Below are positions 1 through 11,743 of a stretch of 64,000 bases of DNA, one piece after another. Below the pieces are notes generated by a model. It had not been told where the DNA came from and ran no database searches. It worked only from the letters and a program-made list of their open reading frames with translations. Source of the stretch: Stereum hirsutum FP-91666 SS1 (Eukaryota > Basidiomycota > Agaricomycetes > Russulales > Stereaceae); the NCBI RefSeq assembly GCF_000264905.1, contig NW_006763135.1, forward strand, positions 2,269,428-2,333,427, in the 5' to 3' direction. Position 1 is the first letter of the stretch. Every line of letters starts with the position of its first letter. A program made the position numbers and the translations under genes.

Positions 1-3000
1 CCCCTCACGTTCCGGTCAGAGCTCCCGATCCACCTCTCGTTCTCGATCACCTCTCCCCCCAAGCAACCACACTAGCTTCGCCGAGTCCCTCACCAACGGA
101 TACAACACCGCCAACAGTAACAACAACGGTAATAATAGTAGGGATAACCGCCGATCGTCCCGTATCCTCATCGACGACCCCGTCGACCCCATCATGACCA
201 ACCTCTACGAGCTCATATCCGTCGCCACCGACGTCTCCGAGATGTCGGTGGCTCACCTCACCGCGAATCCCAAAACGATAGAGACTATCGTCCAGCGCGT
301 ACAGAAGATCGGCCGTGCATGGGATGACCACCCGGACTGGCACGGCCGAAACTGGTACGTCCAGGTCCTGCTCGCCGTCGCTAGTCTCAGTCGTGTGCTC
401 GAGTGGTGGGAGGCGGAGAAACAGTTTTGGAATTTCGACGATAACGACGACGAGCAGGAAGAGGCCCTTCTCTTCGTCACCAAGCCGGCGGACGAACCTG
501 TCCCTGCCCCTGCGCCCACACCGAGGCTGTCCGTGGAGGATGACGGTCGCTTGCGAATGTCCAGAACGACGAGCGTGGGCAAGAGGTCGAGGGACGAGGC
601 GGCTAGTCTTAGGGATTCGACGTTGATGCCACCACCGCCTGATCCTTCTCGGGCAGGTTCGATCAAAACCCTCGACACTGCGGAGTCTGCTAGGGTGCTG
701 GCAACCGAACGTCTGCGTCTCCAGGCGGAGACTGCACAAAGTCGGAATATTGTCCTCGAGCTCAACCTCGATGGCGACCACATATTGTGGGTGAACTATG
801 CGTGGAATGTTGTCGTCGGGTGCGTTTCCCCAGTTCATCTTCTCACCCTTCATTCACTCATATTTTTGTTTGGCCAATATAGCACGGATTGCGAAGAGAT
901 CCCAGGGACCCGAATATCCCAGTTGCTCGCTCCACAAGACGTACATGTGTTCCAGGAAGCGAATGCGCATCTTCAGGAAGACGACTCTCACACAGTCGAA
1001 GTCAAGTTTCGTCTTCAGATTGAACCTGACGATGAGCGTGATGTCTCGTCGCCTCCCCTGTATCAGCTCATGGACGGTAAAGGCATGGTCATGATTGATC
1101 GCGAAGACGGCATGCCTACGCACACGATGTGGTCCATCAAGCCTATCTCTGCGCCAGAACGACTACCTTCACCTTCCATCCATGTCGAAGGGGACGAAGA
1201 AACAGCCGACCCCGCCGAGGACGAACTCACCCCCGACGAACGCCAGGATGCGGAAGAACCCTCGACACCTCTTCCCCTCGTCCGCCCCATCAACCTGACC
1301 CCCATCCTCTGCCGTATCTGCGAGAATTACGTCGCCCAGTGGTACTTTGAGAAGCACAACGAGACGTGCAGTGAGACGCACAGACTTGAGGCCGAGATTG
1401 GGGAGTGCAATGAGTCGATCGGAGAGCTGAGGAATACCATCCGTGATCTGACGGCCGCTATCGACCGTTCTTCGCCGGTGACGACCCCCGAGTATCGTGG
1501 CATGCCGATCTTCTCGCCTTCGAGTTCTCCCGGGTCGTCTTCTCCGCTTCAACTCTTCCGTCTCAACAAGATGCAGCGGTTCGGTGTGAAGAAGCTCCAG
1601 CGTCGAATTCTGGAGCAGTTGGAGGATATTCTGCAAGTCGCCGTCGAGATCTCCGTGCCGACGTTGAAGGAGGAAGAGTCGAAGGAGCCTATCGAGCGTC
1701 AGCGGCTTCTTTCGCCTGGGTCTGAGCGGAAGATCACTCAGGTTCGAAATTGGTCGAAACCTGCGTCGACGCAGGATGCGGCTCTGAACCAGGTCGTGCA
1801 GGATGCGGAGCGGGTGATGAGGCAGAAGATCGATACCGTTGTGCGGCTGCAGAATACCATTCGATACTCGGAGAAGGTGAGGCAAGAGTGGGAGGAGAGG
1901 GTCGAGCAAGCGCTTGCGCAGTATCGCGATGATGGCGAGGAGGGTGACGGTGCGAGCGATCATGAGGGTGATGCGAGCGGAGACGATGATCATTCGAGTA
2001 CGACTTCGGAGTACGCTTTCGCTGGGAGCGGCCAGTCTTCAGATCCTACGCCTATGCCTTCGGCGTCTCCAGTTCCTACCGCTGCTTCAGCTTCAGAGAC
2101 TGGTGATCCAGTCACACTCGCTCCACAGCCGTACGTTCCTCCAACCACTTACCAATGGCAAACCCGCTCCTCCACGCCTTCGTCCGTCTCTTCTCCACTT
2201 GCGCTTGCGCAACCTATTCTGGCATCTCCTGGACCGGAGGGGCATCCGCCTCCGATGAGCCTCGACGAGGGCAGCCAGAGAGTTGTCCGTGGTGGTGAAT
2301 CGTTACAGAACCTCGATCCCAGAATGGTCGTCACGCCTCCACTCTCCCCCTTGGTCACCCCTCTCGACGTCCCCGCATCTCGTCGTTCACACCGACGACA
2401 CTCCACAGCCGCCAATCCTATCCTCAGCCCCACCGCCGCAATGACCGGTTCCATTGCACCTGGTCCACTCTCTCCACGCATGCCTTCAGCAGCACCTGCG
2501 TCACGAACGGCACCGACGTCCATCAAAGACTTTGAGATCATCAAGCCTATCAGCAAGGGTGCTTTCGGCTCCGTGTTCTTAGCGCGCAAGAAGGCGACGG
2601 GCGATTACTATGCTATCAAGGTGCTCAAGAAGGCGGACATGATCGCGAAGAATCAGATCACGAACGTCAAGGCGGAGAGGATGATCCTGATGAAGCAGGC
2701 AGAGTCGCCGTTCGTCGCGAAGCTGTTCTTCACGTTCCAGAGCAAGGATAACCTGTATCTCGTTATGGAGTACCTGAACGGGGGCGATTGCGCGGCGCTG
2801 ATTAAGAGTTTGGGGGCTCTGCCGGAGGAGTGGACGAAGAATTATATCGCGGAGGTCGTGCTTGGGTTGGAGTATTTGCATCAGCGGGGGATCGTCCATC
2901 GGTAGGCTGCGCTCTTTTCTTCTTTCTTTGGTCTCGGTTGAAAGTTTGTTTCTGACTGCGGACAATGTTGCTCTAGTGATCTCAAACCTGACAATTTGCT

Positions 3001-5218
3001 AATCGACCAACACGGTCACTTGAAGCTCACAGATTTCGGTCTGAGCAGGATAGGTTTGTTGGGTCGTCAGACCCGTGAAGGTCCTGTGCTTCCTACGGCC
3101 GAGAGGGGCGTGCAGCGCGGGCACACGCGGTACAGTCCTCACTCGCGGCCGCCCTCTATGGACTCAGCGTACTTGTCCTCGCCTTTGATTCCCTCCGACC
3201 TGATCAGTGGAGGTTCGTACTTCAATAATCCACACCCATCGCCAGTCCCAGCTTCTTCAGTGTCAGTGTACCCCGGTAGGCAAGGGACACCCTCATACCT
3301 ATCATCCACAGACGACATCAGCATCGGCGAATCGAGCGGCGGCTCCGACTCGTTCCAGGCCATCTCGATGCTCTCGAGACGCAATGTGAACGGGAACGGG
3401 CAAGGGGGCATGAACGACAGTCCGCTGCAGAGTTTCGCGACGGAGTTGACGGCGGATTTGAGGAGCCATTATTCGACGCCGGGGAGCGGGACGCCGCCTG
3501 GGGATCAGAAGTTTGTGGGCACGCCCGATTATCTCGCCCCAGAGACTATTCTGGGTTTGAGAGGTGACGATGCTGCCGTCGATTGGGTACGTTTTCTAGC
3601 TTTCGTTGTTCCTCCTTATTTTTTTTTCTGACGGTGATATTATTGGTTGACAGTGGGCTCTTGGTGTGATCACCTATGAGTTCCTGTATGGTGTTCCTCC
3701 TTTCCACGACGAGACCCCCGAGAAGGTGTTCGAGAACGTTCTCTCCGGCCATATCGACTGGATGGAGGAATACGTGGACTACTCTCACGAGGCTCGGGAT
3801 TTTATGGAGCGACTCCTCACACTTGACCCCGCTAGGCGACTTGGAGCTAATGGTGCCGACGAGGTGAAGAACCACCCCTTCTTTGCCGGCATCGAATGGG
3901 ACAAGGTGACCACGACCGAAGCGGCGTTCATCCCTCAAGTGACCGACCCAGAATCGACGGACTACTTCGATCCCCGTGGGGCCATCATCCAATTGTTCGA
4001 CGACGATGACGCGCTACAGGCTGCCGAACCAGGTCATACGGGCGGTCTCGACGTCCTGCATACCGATGCCGTGCCCGTACCAGGCGGCAGCAACAACGGC
4101 AGAGGCGGTCGCGAGGCGGGCACGCCCGCGGACGACGACTTTGGGACGTTCAGTTTCAAGAACCTGCCGGTGCTGAAACAGGCCAACGACGACGTGATCC
4201 GCAAGCTGAGGACAGACCAGATGGCGCCCATCACGCATACGCTCTCGGACCCCGCTGCGAGCTCGCACACGCGCAAGAGGAGTGTGTCGACGCGGAACAA
4301 GAAGGCGCCTTCGAACGTTGTGACGACGTTCGACGGGAAACCGATCACGAACCCTCCGTCGCCCGCGACGTCGACTTCGTCCATCGCGTCTTCGCCTTCG
4401 AGGGGCAGTATCCCGCCTTCGACGCCGGGGAGCGCGAACGGTGGTGCCCATGCGCATGCGAGGAAACCGTCGGAGTATGGCGCCGTGGAGAGGTTCAAAC
4501 TGAATCATATGGACGCGGACGGGAACAGGCGGAATTCGATGCCGAGTAGGCTCAGGACGGCGTCGGTGTCTTCGAGCATGGGTGAGTCGGATATGTCGGT
4601 GTGGCCGCCGTCGTCGATGTCGATGGGCAATGCGTCGACGTCGACGCAGTATGGGGACACTGGTGCGAGCACGCCGCCATCGTCGGTGGCGAGCGTGGAT
4701 CTGAAGAGGTGTCCGGATCCGAACGATCGGTCGGTGACTTGTCTGTTGGCTGAGGATAATCCGATTACGGCGAAGATTATCGAGACTTTGCTTTCGAGGT
4801 TGGGGTGTCGTTGCGTTGTTGTGGCGGATGGGAGTGAGGCGATCAGTGTGGCGATGGGTGATATCAGTATGTGTTTTCTTCTGCTAATGGTTGTCGACGG
4901 ACGAGAACTGATTGTATCACAGAATTCGACTGCATCCTTATGGATCTGCATATGCCCGTCGTGGATGGCGAGAGCGCGGCTCGGTACATCAAAAGCACGA
5001 ACAACAAGAACACGAGCACGCCCATCATCGCGGTCAGTGCGTACAGCGGGACGGATAACAACGACGCGAGCAACCTGTTCGCGGCATCGCTCTCGAAGCC
5101 GCTCCAGAAGGCAAACTTGCTGTCCGTGATGAGGCAGCTCGGTTTCAAGACTTCGACGGCAGCAGAGTCCGCGCATGCGTCGCATGGTGGCACTGCGAAA
5201 GCTATCACCGTTCGATGA
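1..5218 (+). CDS. RIM15: RIM15/Greatwall-type protein kinase with PAS and receiver domains (5' partial)
   Basis: This AGC-family kinase controls entry into quiescence and stress or nutrient responses; in yeast it acts through the endosulfines Igo1/2. The frame is open from base 2, so the start lies upstream. In-window exons are 2-819, 883-2901, 2977-3586, 3654-4866 and 4923-5218, giving 1651 codons. In order, by in-window residue: PAS-like segment (about 246-310), C2HC zinc finger starting CRICENY (about 416-437), kinase from about 822 with glycine loop SKGAFGSV, HRDLKPDN, DFGLS, then about 165 inserted residues before GTPDYLAPE. That long insert is the hallmark of Greatwall/Rim15 kinases. 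The C-terminus (about 1510-1630) is a response-regulator receiver domain with AEDN, MDLHMP, SAY and SKP motifs. The first intron (63 nt) has no stop in frame. Family assignment is firm. Confidence 0.96.
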
Positions 5219-6642
5219 CACGTTTTATGAGTTATGACTTTCTTTTTCTCTCAGTTTTTCTCGTCTCTCGTCTCTCTTCTCTCTCCTTTGGCTTGGTGTT
5301 TCCGTCTCGATTTCCACATCGCTCTGCTTTCTTTCGGTTTCCTCATCTTTTATTTCTTCTCGCTCATACACATTGTCAACTCTTCACGCTCTGCATCTTT
5401 CCAAACAATCACAGTTTTCACATCTCTCAGTCTCTCCGGCTCTCGTCACACTATGGTCCACGTTTTAGTCACTGCATTCTTTTTCCCTTCCCATCAACTC
5501 TTGGTCAAGCCCCACATCACATCCATATTGCCTGCAGGATCGGCCCCATCTATCCTCCGACCGGTACCCTGCCTTCGCCTTCGCCTGCATACATAATCCC
5601 TTGATCCTCCCGTTCTAGCAACCGAACCTCCCGTCTTCCCCCTCGCTCTCCAACAGCCACGCGTCCAGATCCGCTCCCCTCACCGTCGCCACCACCCATG
5701 CCGAATCAGAACTCTCTTTTTTCAGTTTCTATTATCGCATTTTCACGTTCTCTTCCCTCCGTTTCTTTTCTTTATATGAATCTTTTCCGACCTTCGACGT
5801 TCAATACTGAGGCTTATTTCCACCGCTCCCAGCATTTGTACAGTAGATTATCGAACCGCCATTTAGTGTTTGCTGCTTGTACATGCCTGCCCTCACTTTA
5901 TTCTCGGATTCAATTTCTTTTGTGTTGTTCGTTCGTTCGTGTTTGATGGAAAATCCTGTTCCTGGGTGCATATTATTTCACTGCCGACCTGTGTGCGTGT
6001 GCCTGCCAGCCCTTTGCGTGCCTGCATCTCATTAAAGGTTGCCCTAAGTACATCTGCGCGCCCATTTGTAGGTATGCGACGCGATAAGTCCCGTAAAGTG
6101 GAAAGCGGCGCGAATTTGATGAAAGGAGATGAAGAAGGATGAGAGCGCTGACGCGCTGCCGGTGATGCGTTTGATCAGCAACGCAAAGCGATCAACTGCA
6201 ACGTTCTCGACGACCTGCAGTCACGGTTCCGACCCTGATCGGAGGTAGGCGCCGTGGCGGAGGGTTAGGGGCGACGTTCAGTCGTTGCATTGCTGAGCTC
6301 TTGTCTCGCTTGCGGCGGCTGCTCAAGTCGAACAAACATACAATGGGCAGAACTCTGACGACGAGTGGATGCGCCAGTTAAGGTATGTGGGCTGGAACAG
6401 CGACAAGGTAGGGAGGGAAGGGGAACTGAAGAGGTTGGAGGAATGAGGGAAAGTGGGCGGGCGAATAGACGCCTTGGACCGAAAGAGGCAGTAGGCGGCA
6501 GAGTAGACGCCGTTGGGTACGTTCGTTCGCTGCACCGTCTTTTCTTTCTTTCTTCCAACCACCACGACCACTAACCTAACCAAGTTCGTACCCACTTTGC
6601 CACCGTCGCATTATCCACATCGACGGCGGCCAGAGCCCAGTC
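5219..6642. other. Intergenic region between RIM15 and the UIM-protein gene
   Basis: The first several hundred bases are strongly C/T-rich on the plus strand, as expected of a 3' untranslated region. The rest is probably the promoter of the next gene. Short open frames on both strands lack domain features and splice continuity. I see no RNA gene here. Confidence 0.6.
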
Positions 6643-9640
6643 ATGCACCGCAATAGCACCAGCCAGCCTTATGACCCACCCGCACAGCTTCCTGGCAGCC
6701 TCGTCCCAGGCGTGCCACGCTCCGCAATATACCCACAGGAGAACTCGTCCAGCAGGAGGTCAGACTCGCTCTTCTTCATGCCCTCTCCGTCTACAGCCGG
6801 CTCAGCCAGCCAAGACGCCCCATACTCCGTACTCACAAACGGTGCCACTCAAGCCCTCACTCCCAACCGACGACCACAGCAGCCTGTACTCGTCCCGTAT
6901 ACGACGACCGGTCCACCCCCTGACAGGCGAATAGAGCACAGACGGTCTTCGCCTCCGCCTGTTTCCCACCACAGAGCCATATTTGCGTCGAGGACAGCAT
7001 CCGCACCTTCCCCTTCACTGCCTCTCCCTCCAAAACCGTACTTTGGCTCCCCTCCCCGAGCCTCACCGCCTGCCTTTCCGCACCCTAACAATAATGCGGC
7101 AGCGACGCCATCATCGGCTTCTTCTTCATCGCCACTCCCATCGCCCGTTCCGGCACCGAGACTGTCGTTCTACAACCAGGCGATAAACTCGACTTATGCC
7201 CATTCGACCGTTCCTCCACCTCCACCCTCCTTTCCAATGCCTACCATCCCTTCCATGCCTTCACCGCCGACTCAGTTTGCCTCACAGCCTTTACCACCGC
7301 TACCTCATTCACCGGGTCCTCCGCCTCTTCCTCCGCCCCCTCATGCACGGACATCACCGTCCGCACCTTCGTCCCAAGTCTCCTCTCCGGATCCGATCGA
7401 CGAAGATAAGGAGTTCGAGATGGCTCTCCAGCTTTCGCAGAAGGAGAGCGATGATCACGCGCAGCGGATGAACAGTCTCGAGGAAGAGGAGCTTGCAATG
7501 GCTTTGCAGGAGTCATTGAGGGTCCACGGCGAACCTTCGAGCTACATTTCATCCTCCCAACCATTATCACCGCCCCTCCCACCTCCACAACCACTGCCTC
7601 CACTCCCCACTTTCACGCCCACGTCTCCATCACCATCCCTCACCGCTCCGCCCACCGCCACCCAATCACATTCCCGTTCTGTATCCCCCGACAGTCGTCG
7701 CCAATCTTCACCGCCTTCGCCACATTTATTGAGCATTCCGACACGGGATTGGTCTAATAATAGGAACGACAGCTTCCTCTCGCTAGCATCCTCACAGTCC
7801 CAAACGACACCCCCAGTTCCCGCACCTCCACTGCCGCCTGCGCCCGCCCCAAATCCACAGCAGCAGGTCCTCGACGACGAGGCTCTGGCTCGACAGTTGG
7901 CCGCAGAGGAGGAGAGAGAGCTCGCGCTGAAACCGCCGATTGAGGAACCATCCCCACGGGTACATGGTACGCAGCAGCAGCCGTTTTACAATAATGCCGT
8001 TTCTATACACACGGGTACGTGGAATAGTCATCATATCTGATGCCCTCCTCGTTCCCCAATTCAATCATCCTCGTGCTTCCTAATCTTCTTTATTCCCGTT
8101 GCTTCGGCCGCCCATGACCTCACTCCCCCTTCCCTCGTGCACTCGCTAACTAATTTATTATTATTCTTACCAAAAACATAAACTCCGCTTTCGCCTCGCC
8201 ACTCCCCCTATGAATGTTTCAGGTCAGCTACCGGTATACACACCAAGCAGCACCGAAGACGGCCAAAGTGATGGTGGCCACCAGTCGCACCATTCCACTG
8301 CCTCTTTGCCGTCTCAATACGGTCCTACCAGTTCACCGCTGTCCGCGCCCTCTCCAGGGGTCAACATTCGGCGGTCTTCCAGCGCCGAGGTCGTGCCTGC
8401 GCCCAAGACGCTGATGGCACCGAGGAACCATGGACATCGACCGAACTCAATATCTTCATCAATGTTTGCGATGTCGCCTGTGGATGAGGACGAGGACGGG
8501 GCCGGGGAACATTCGGGTTCGAGACCGGGGATGGGGAATAATAGTCAGTTCGTGGAGGCGGAGCTGTTGAGAGGCGTCTGTGAGTCTGCCTTTCGTTTCG
8601 TTTTTGGTCTCTCGGTTCCTTTGAGGGAAGCTCAAAGTGACGGCCGAATAGCTGACGGACTGGACTGACGGACGTTTTTTGAATCCCTTCCTTCCTTATG
8701 ACGACGTTCGTTATGATCACAGCGTTCGGCTTCCATCCGCCACCGATAGGTCTGAACCCTATGGTCATGAAAGACCCGATCCCGAACATCATCGCGTTGC
8801 CGTATGGGAAGTGCCCGCCGATGCATATCCAGGCGCCGACGTGGCGACATCTGTTGAAGCTCATGGCGCAGCTGAGTTCGACCCGGATCGAGCCTGCGTT
8901 GGAGGCGATGGCGATCACGAAACAGGCTTTGAAGCTTCGGACGGTGATTCAGTTCGTTCGCGTGAGTGTTCATTTTCGTCAGTTATTCGAATTATTGCGT
9001 GGACTGCAGAGGCGGCAGTTGGTGCTTCGGAGCATGACGAGATGTGGAATGTTAATTTTTGGTTTGTGTCCGTCTATTCTACTTTGTCTCATAGATCCAT
9101 CAATCCTCCTCCGACTGGCGCACCATCCTCTACCTCACCATCGACCACGCCCCACCCCCCACTCACCCACACGTCTTCAAATACACAAACGGCGACACCT
9201 CCACCCTCCCCTTCTCCTACACGCTCTCCTCCCTCCCCGCCCTCCTGCGCGACGGCGACTCTGCCCTTTCCAAAATCTACACCATCCCCCCCACCAACAC
9301 CACCCCCCTTCCCTCCCTGCCCATCAACCTCCCCTCCATGGCGAACTACCTCCTCAGCGCGCTGGACGATGCGAGACGCAGTCTGGGCGACAGTTCGAGC
9401 GGGCTGAGGAAGCTGGCGAAGATGGTCGAGGGGTGTTATCCGCAGGATAGGATGAATGGGGTGGTGAGCAGTGTGGAGGGCGCGGAGGGGAGCGAGAGGG
9501 CGGGTGGGAGGGGGGTTGGAGGGTATTTTGGGGTTAGGAAGTTGTTTGGGAGGAAGGGGAATAAGGCCGGGTATAGGAGTGGGAATGCGGATGTTTATGA
9601 TTTGGTGACGCCGTTTTTGCCGGATGCGGAGTATGGCTAG
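6643..9640 (+). CDS. Proline-rich protein with ubiquitin-interacting-motif-like repeats and an unassigned C-terminal domain
   Basis: Exons 6643-8014, 8223-8579, 8723-8961 and 9095-9640 join to 837 codons with all phases consistent. The N-terminal half is disordered and rich in Pro and Ser. Near residues 254-296 are two acidic-start helices, KEFEMALQLSQKES and EEELAMALQESL, which fit the ubiquitin-interacting motif (E-rich start, A-L-x-x-S). A third, DEALARQLAAEEE, lies near residue 410. The last 280 residues look folded: they open with SFGFHPPPIGLNPMVM and continue with helices such as WRHLLKLMAQLS and MANYLLSALDDARRSL. I do not recognise this domain by name. Ubiquitin binding is inferred from the motifs, and no catalytic signature is visible. 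The start is the first ATG of the long frame. A role in endocytosis or sorting, common for multi-UIM proteins, is only a guess. Confidence 0.85.
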
Positions 9641-11743
9641 ATGGGAGGGAGAGGGGTGGGCGAGCAAGTGGGTAGATGTGCAGTGGATTTGCTTTATGTG
9701 GGTATGTGGTGTGGGATGTGGTGTGGGATAGGGGTCTGTTTGTTCTGCTTTTTGGTTTTGGTTCTAGTTATACCCCGACGATACAGAGGGGGAGTCGTTT
9801 GTGAGGAGGCTCTGTGGCTTCCTTTGATACTGATACTATCCACATTTTATCGTGGACGGAGGATGTCGCTCCAGAACGGGTCGTGTTCGTGTTCGTGTCG
9901 TTGTAAGACTGGCGAGATGCTTGATTTTGTTCGTGCTCGTGCTCGTGCTTGGTTATTCTGTTCCGTTTGCTTCCTCCCTCACTCTCACTCCTTTTTTTAT
10001 CTCGTTCCTTCGTTCTGCACATGCCCATGCATTGATTGTTTGGGCCTTGCTCGATCCAAGTATCGTTTTGGTTTTGGTACAGTTTCCCTCTCCTCTCTCC
10101 TCTGTTCCCATCTTCTCCTCTTTTCTCGTTTCATTCCGTTTTGTACTCCGTAGCACAGCATGTAGCTTACAGCAAGTCTCAAGACTTTTGGAATATGAAC
10201 CGCATCGCTATGATTTGGCTATGATTCACCTACATAGCGTTTACTTCAAGGTTCTCCGAGCGCTCGGTGAGTCAGCGATGCTGACGGGTTAATTTAGATA
10301 TGGCGTATGGAGATATGATTGTAAGCTTTAAGCTGTATAATAGAGAGGAATTGTGCGTGTATGTATCGTATCATCCGTTGGCAGGAGGGTGTGGCGTGGC
10401 GTTGATGGATCTGGCAGATGCATGCTACTTACAGTAGGTAGGATGGTATGATGAGTCGGGATCATGATGTCGAGCGTTTGCGTTTATTTGCGACAGTTGT
10501 ATGGTTGCCGCCGCGGGCGATTTAGTACAGAAGATTGACGACAGATGCGTGAAACGAAACAGAGATGACACGAATTTTGGGTTTGGGAGCTGTGTTGTGT
10601 CGCATGCATGGAGAGCGTAAGGTTGCGACGGCAGAAAGGGTCATCGCGCACAGCCTATAGACGATTTCTCTAGAGCTGTTCCCAGAAGAAACCGAGCAGG
10701 GAAATAATACGCTGAAGCCCGAGTATGCCACCACAATATATAATGCCAGAGGGAAGTTGAAGTCGAGTCTACCAATACCCCGACAATAGCTTGGCACCGA
10801 CTGGACGTCGTCTCGATGGCTAGAATGGCCGACGACCATCGAGCTCGCTTCGGGAAGCCGTATCCCAGAGGAATGGATGTTGAGCTCGGTGTCTGGAATC
10901 AGAAGAGTCATCGGTGCGCATGGCCCCAAGCAGTGTTAGTTACCACTTACCCCGCAATTGCAACTGATTGTCGGGCGATTCCTCCCATGTGCGTATGCAC
11001 GGCTGCTACTAACGTCTTACCTCACAATTGACTAGTTGACGTCCACCGTTCCATGGATGGTAAGAAGTTTCCGGCTGGGCAGAACAAGGATGAACGACGT
11101 AGACGGCGTCCTCTGAGCACTCTCCTTCCCCTGCCGTCGTCGCTGTCGGTTGTCAGATGTCAATGGAGGAGCCGGTGTGTGGTTTATTTGACGACGGTCT
11201 TATCGCGACGCAGGCAGAGAATTCGCGCGAAGGTCGAGCCCCGTTTCCAGGGCTGGACAGACCCGGATCGTGTGGTAATATTGGCACTTGCGAAATGGCC
11301 AGTTTTTTTTTGGAGATTTGAATGACGGCGGAGGGTCCGTCGACAGGAGCGGATCGGACGAGTCGGAGCATAAGACGGCGATGAGCTAACCGGTGACGCT
11401 TACTGCGGTGTCAAGGTCGCTTCGCCATCTGCATACCGAGCCCTGGATATTATGAGCTGGTAGTGCCGTATAGAGGGCAGATGTGTTCTTGTCTGCGGTG
11501 AGAGAACGATGAGGGTCGTGTGGACCTAAAGTCAGGCGTGGGACGATGTGAATTATCAAGGTCTGATCGAAGGACAGAGATGAAAGTTAACCGAGCCGGC
11601 GGTACGGCGATGTGGGACGCCTTGGGGATCTTATCAGACAAGGAAAGAGCCGCTCCCCCACCTCGAAATCCCCCTCCTATAGCGCAGTATAAGTATCCGA
11701 GGCAAGACGCCCGACCGTCCATGCCCACGGCCTCAGCAACATC
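9641..11743. other. Intergenic region, 2.1 kb
   Basis: The first 500 bases are T/C-rich and probably form the 3' untranslated region of the UIM-protein gene. The last few hundred lead into the AIM32-like gene. The middle has short, unconvincing frames on both strands and a degenerate direct repeat annotated separately. No RNA gene was recognised. Confidence 0.55.
10933..11031. repeat. Degenerate direct repeat pair, about 70 nt apart
   Basis: The plus strand around 10933-10960 and 11007-11030 shares the pattern TTA(G/C)..., ACTTAC or TCTTAC, then C(C/T)C(G/A)CAATTG. On the minus strand each copy reads as CAATTG followed by a GTAAG-like splice donor and a branch-like CTAAC or GTTAG, so both resemble short intron starts. 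I could not join them into a coding model. It may be a decayed gene fragment or a local duplication. Confidence 0.4.

Noticed and set aside
10522..10929. Minus-strand frame of 135 codons in the 9.6-11.7 kb gap
   Set aside because: No domain, no supporting splice structure and no continuation on either side.
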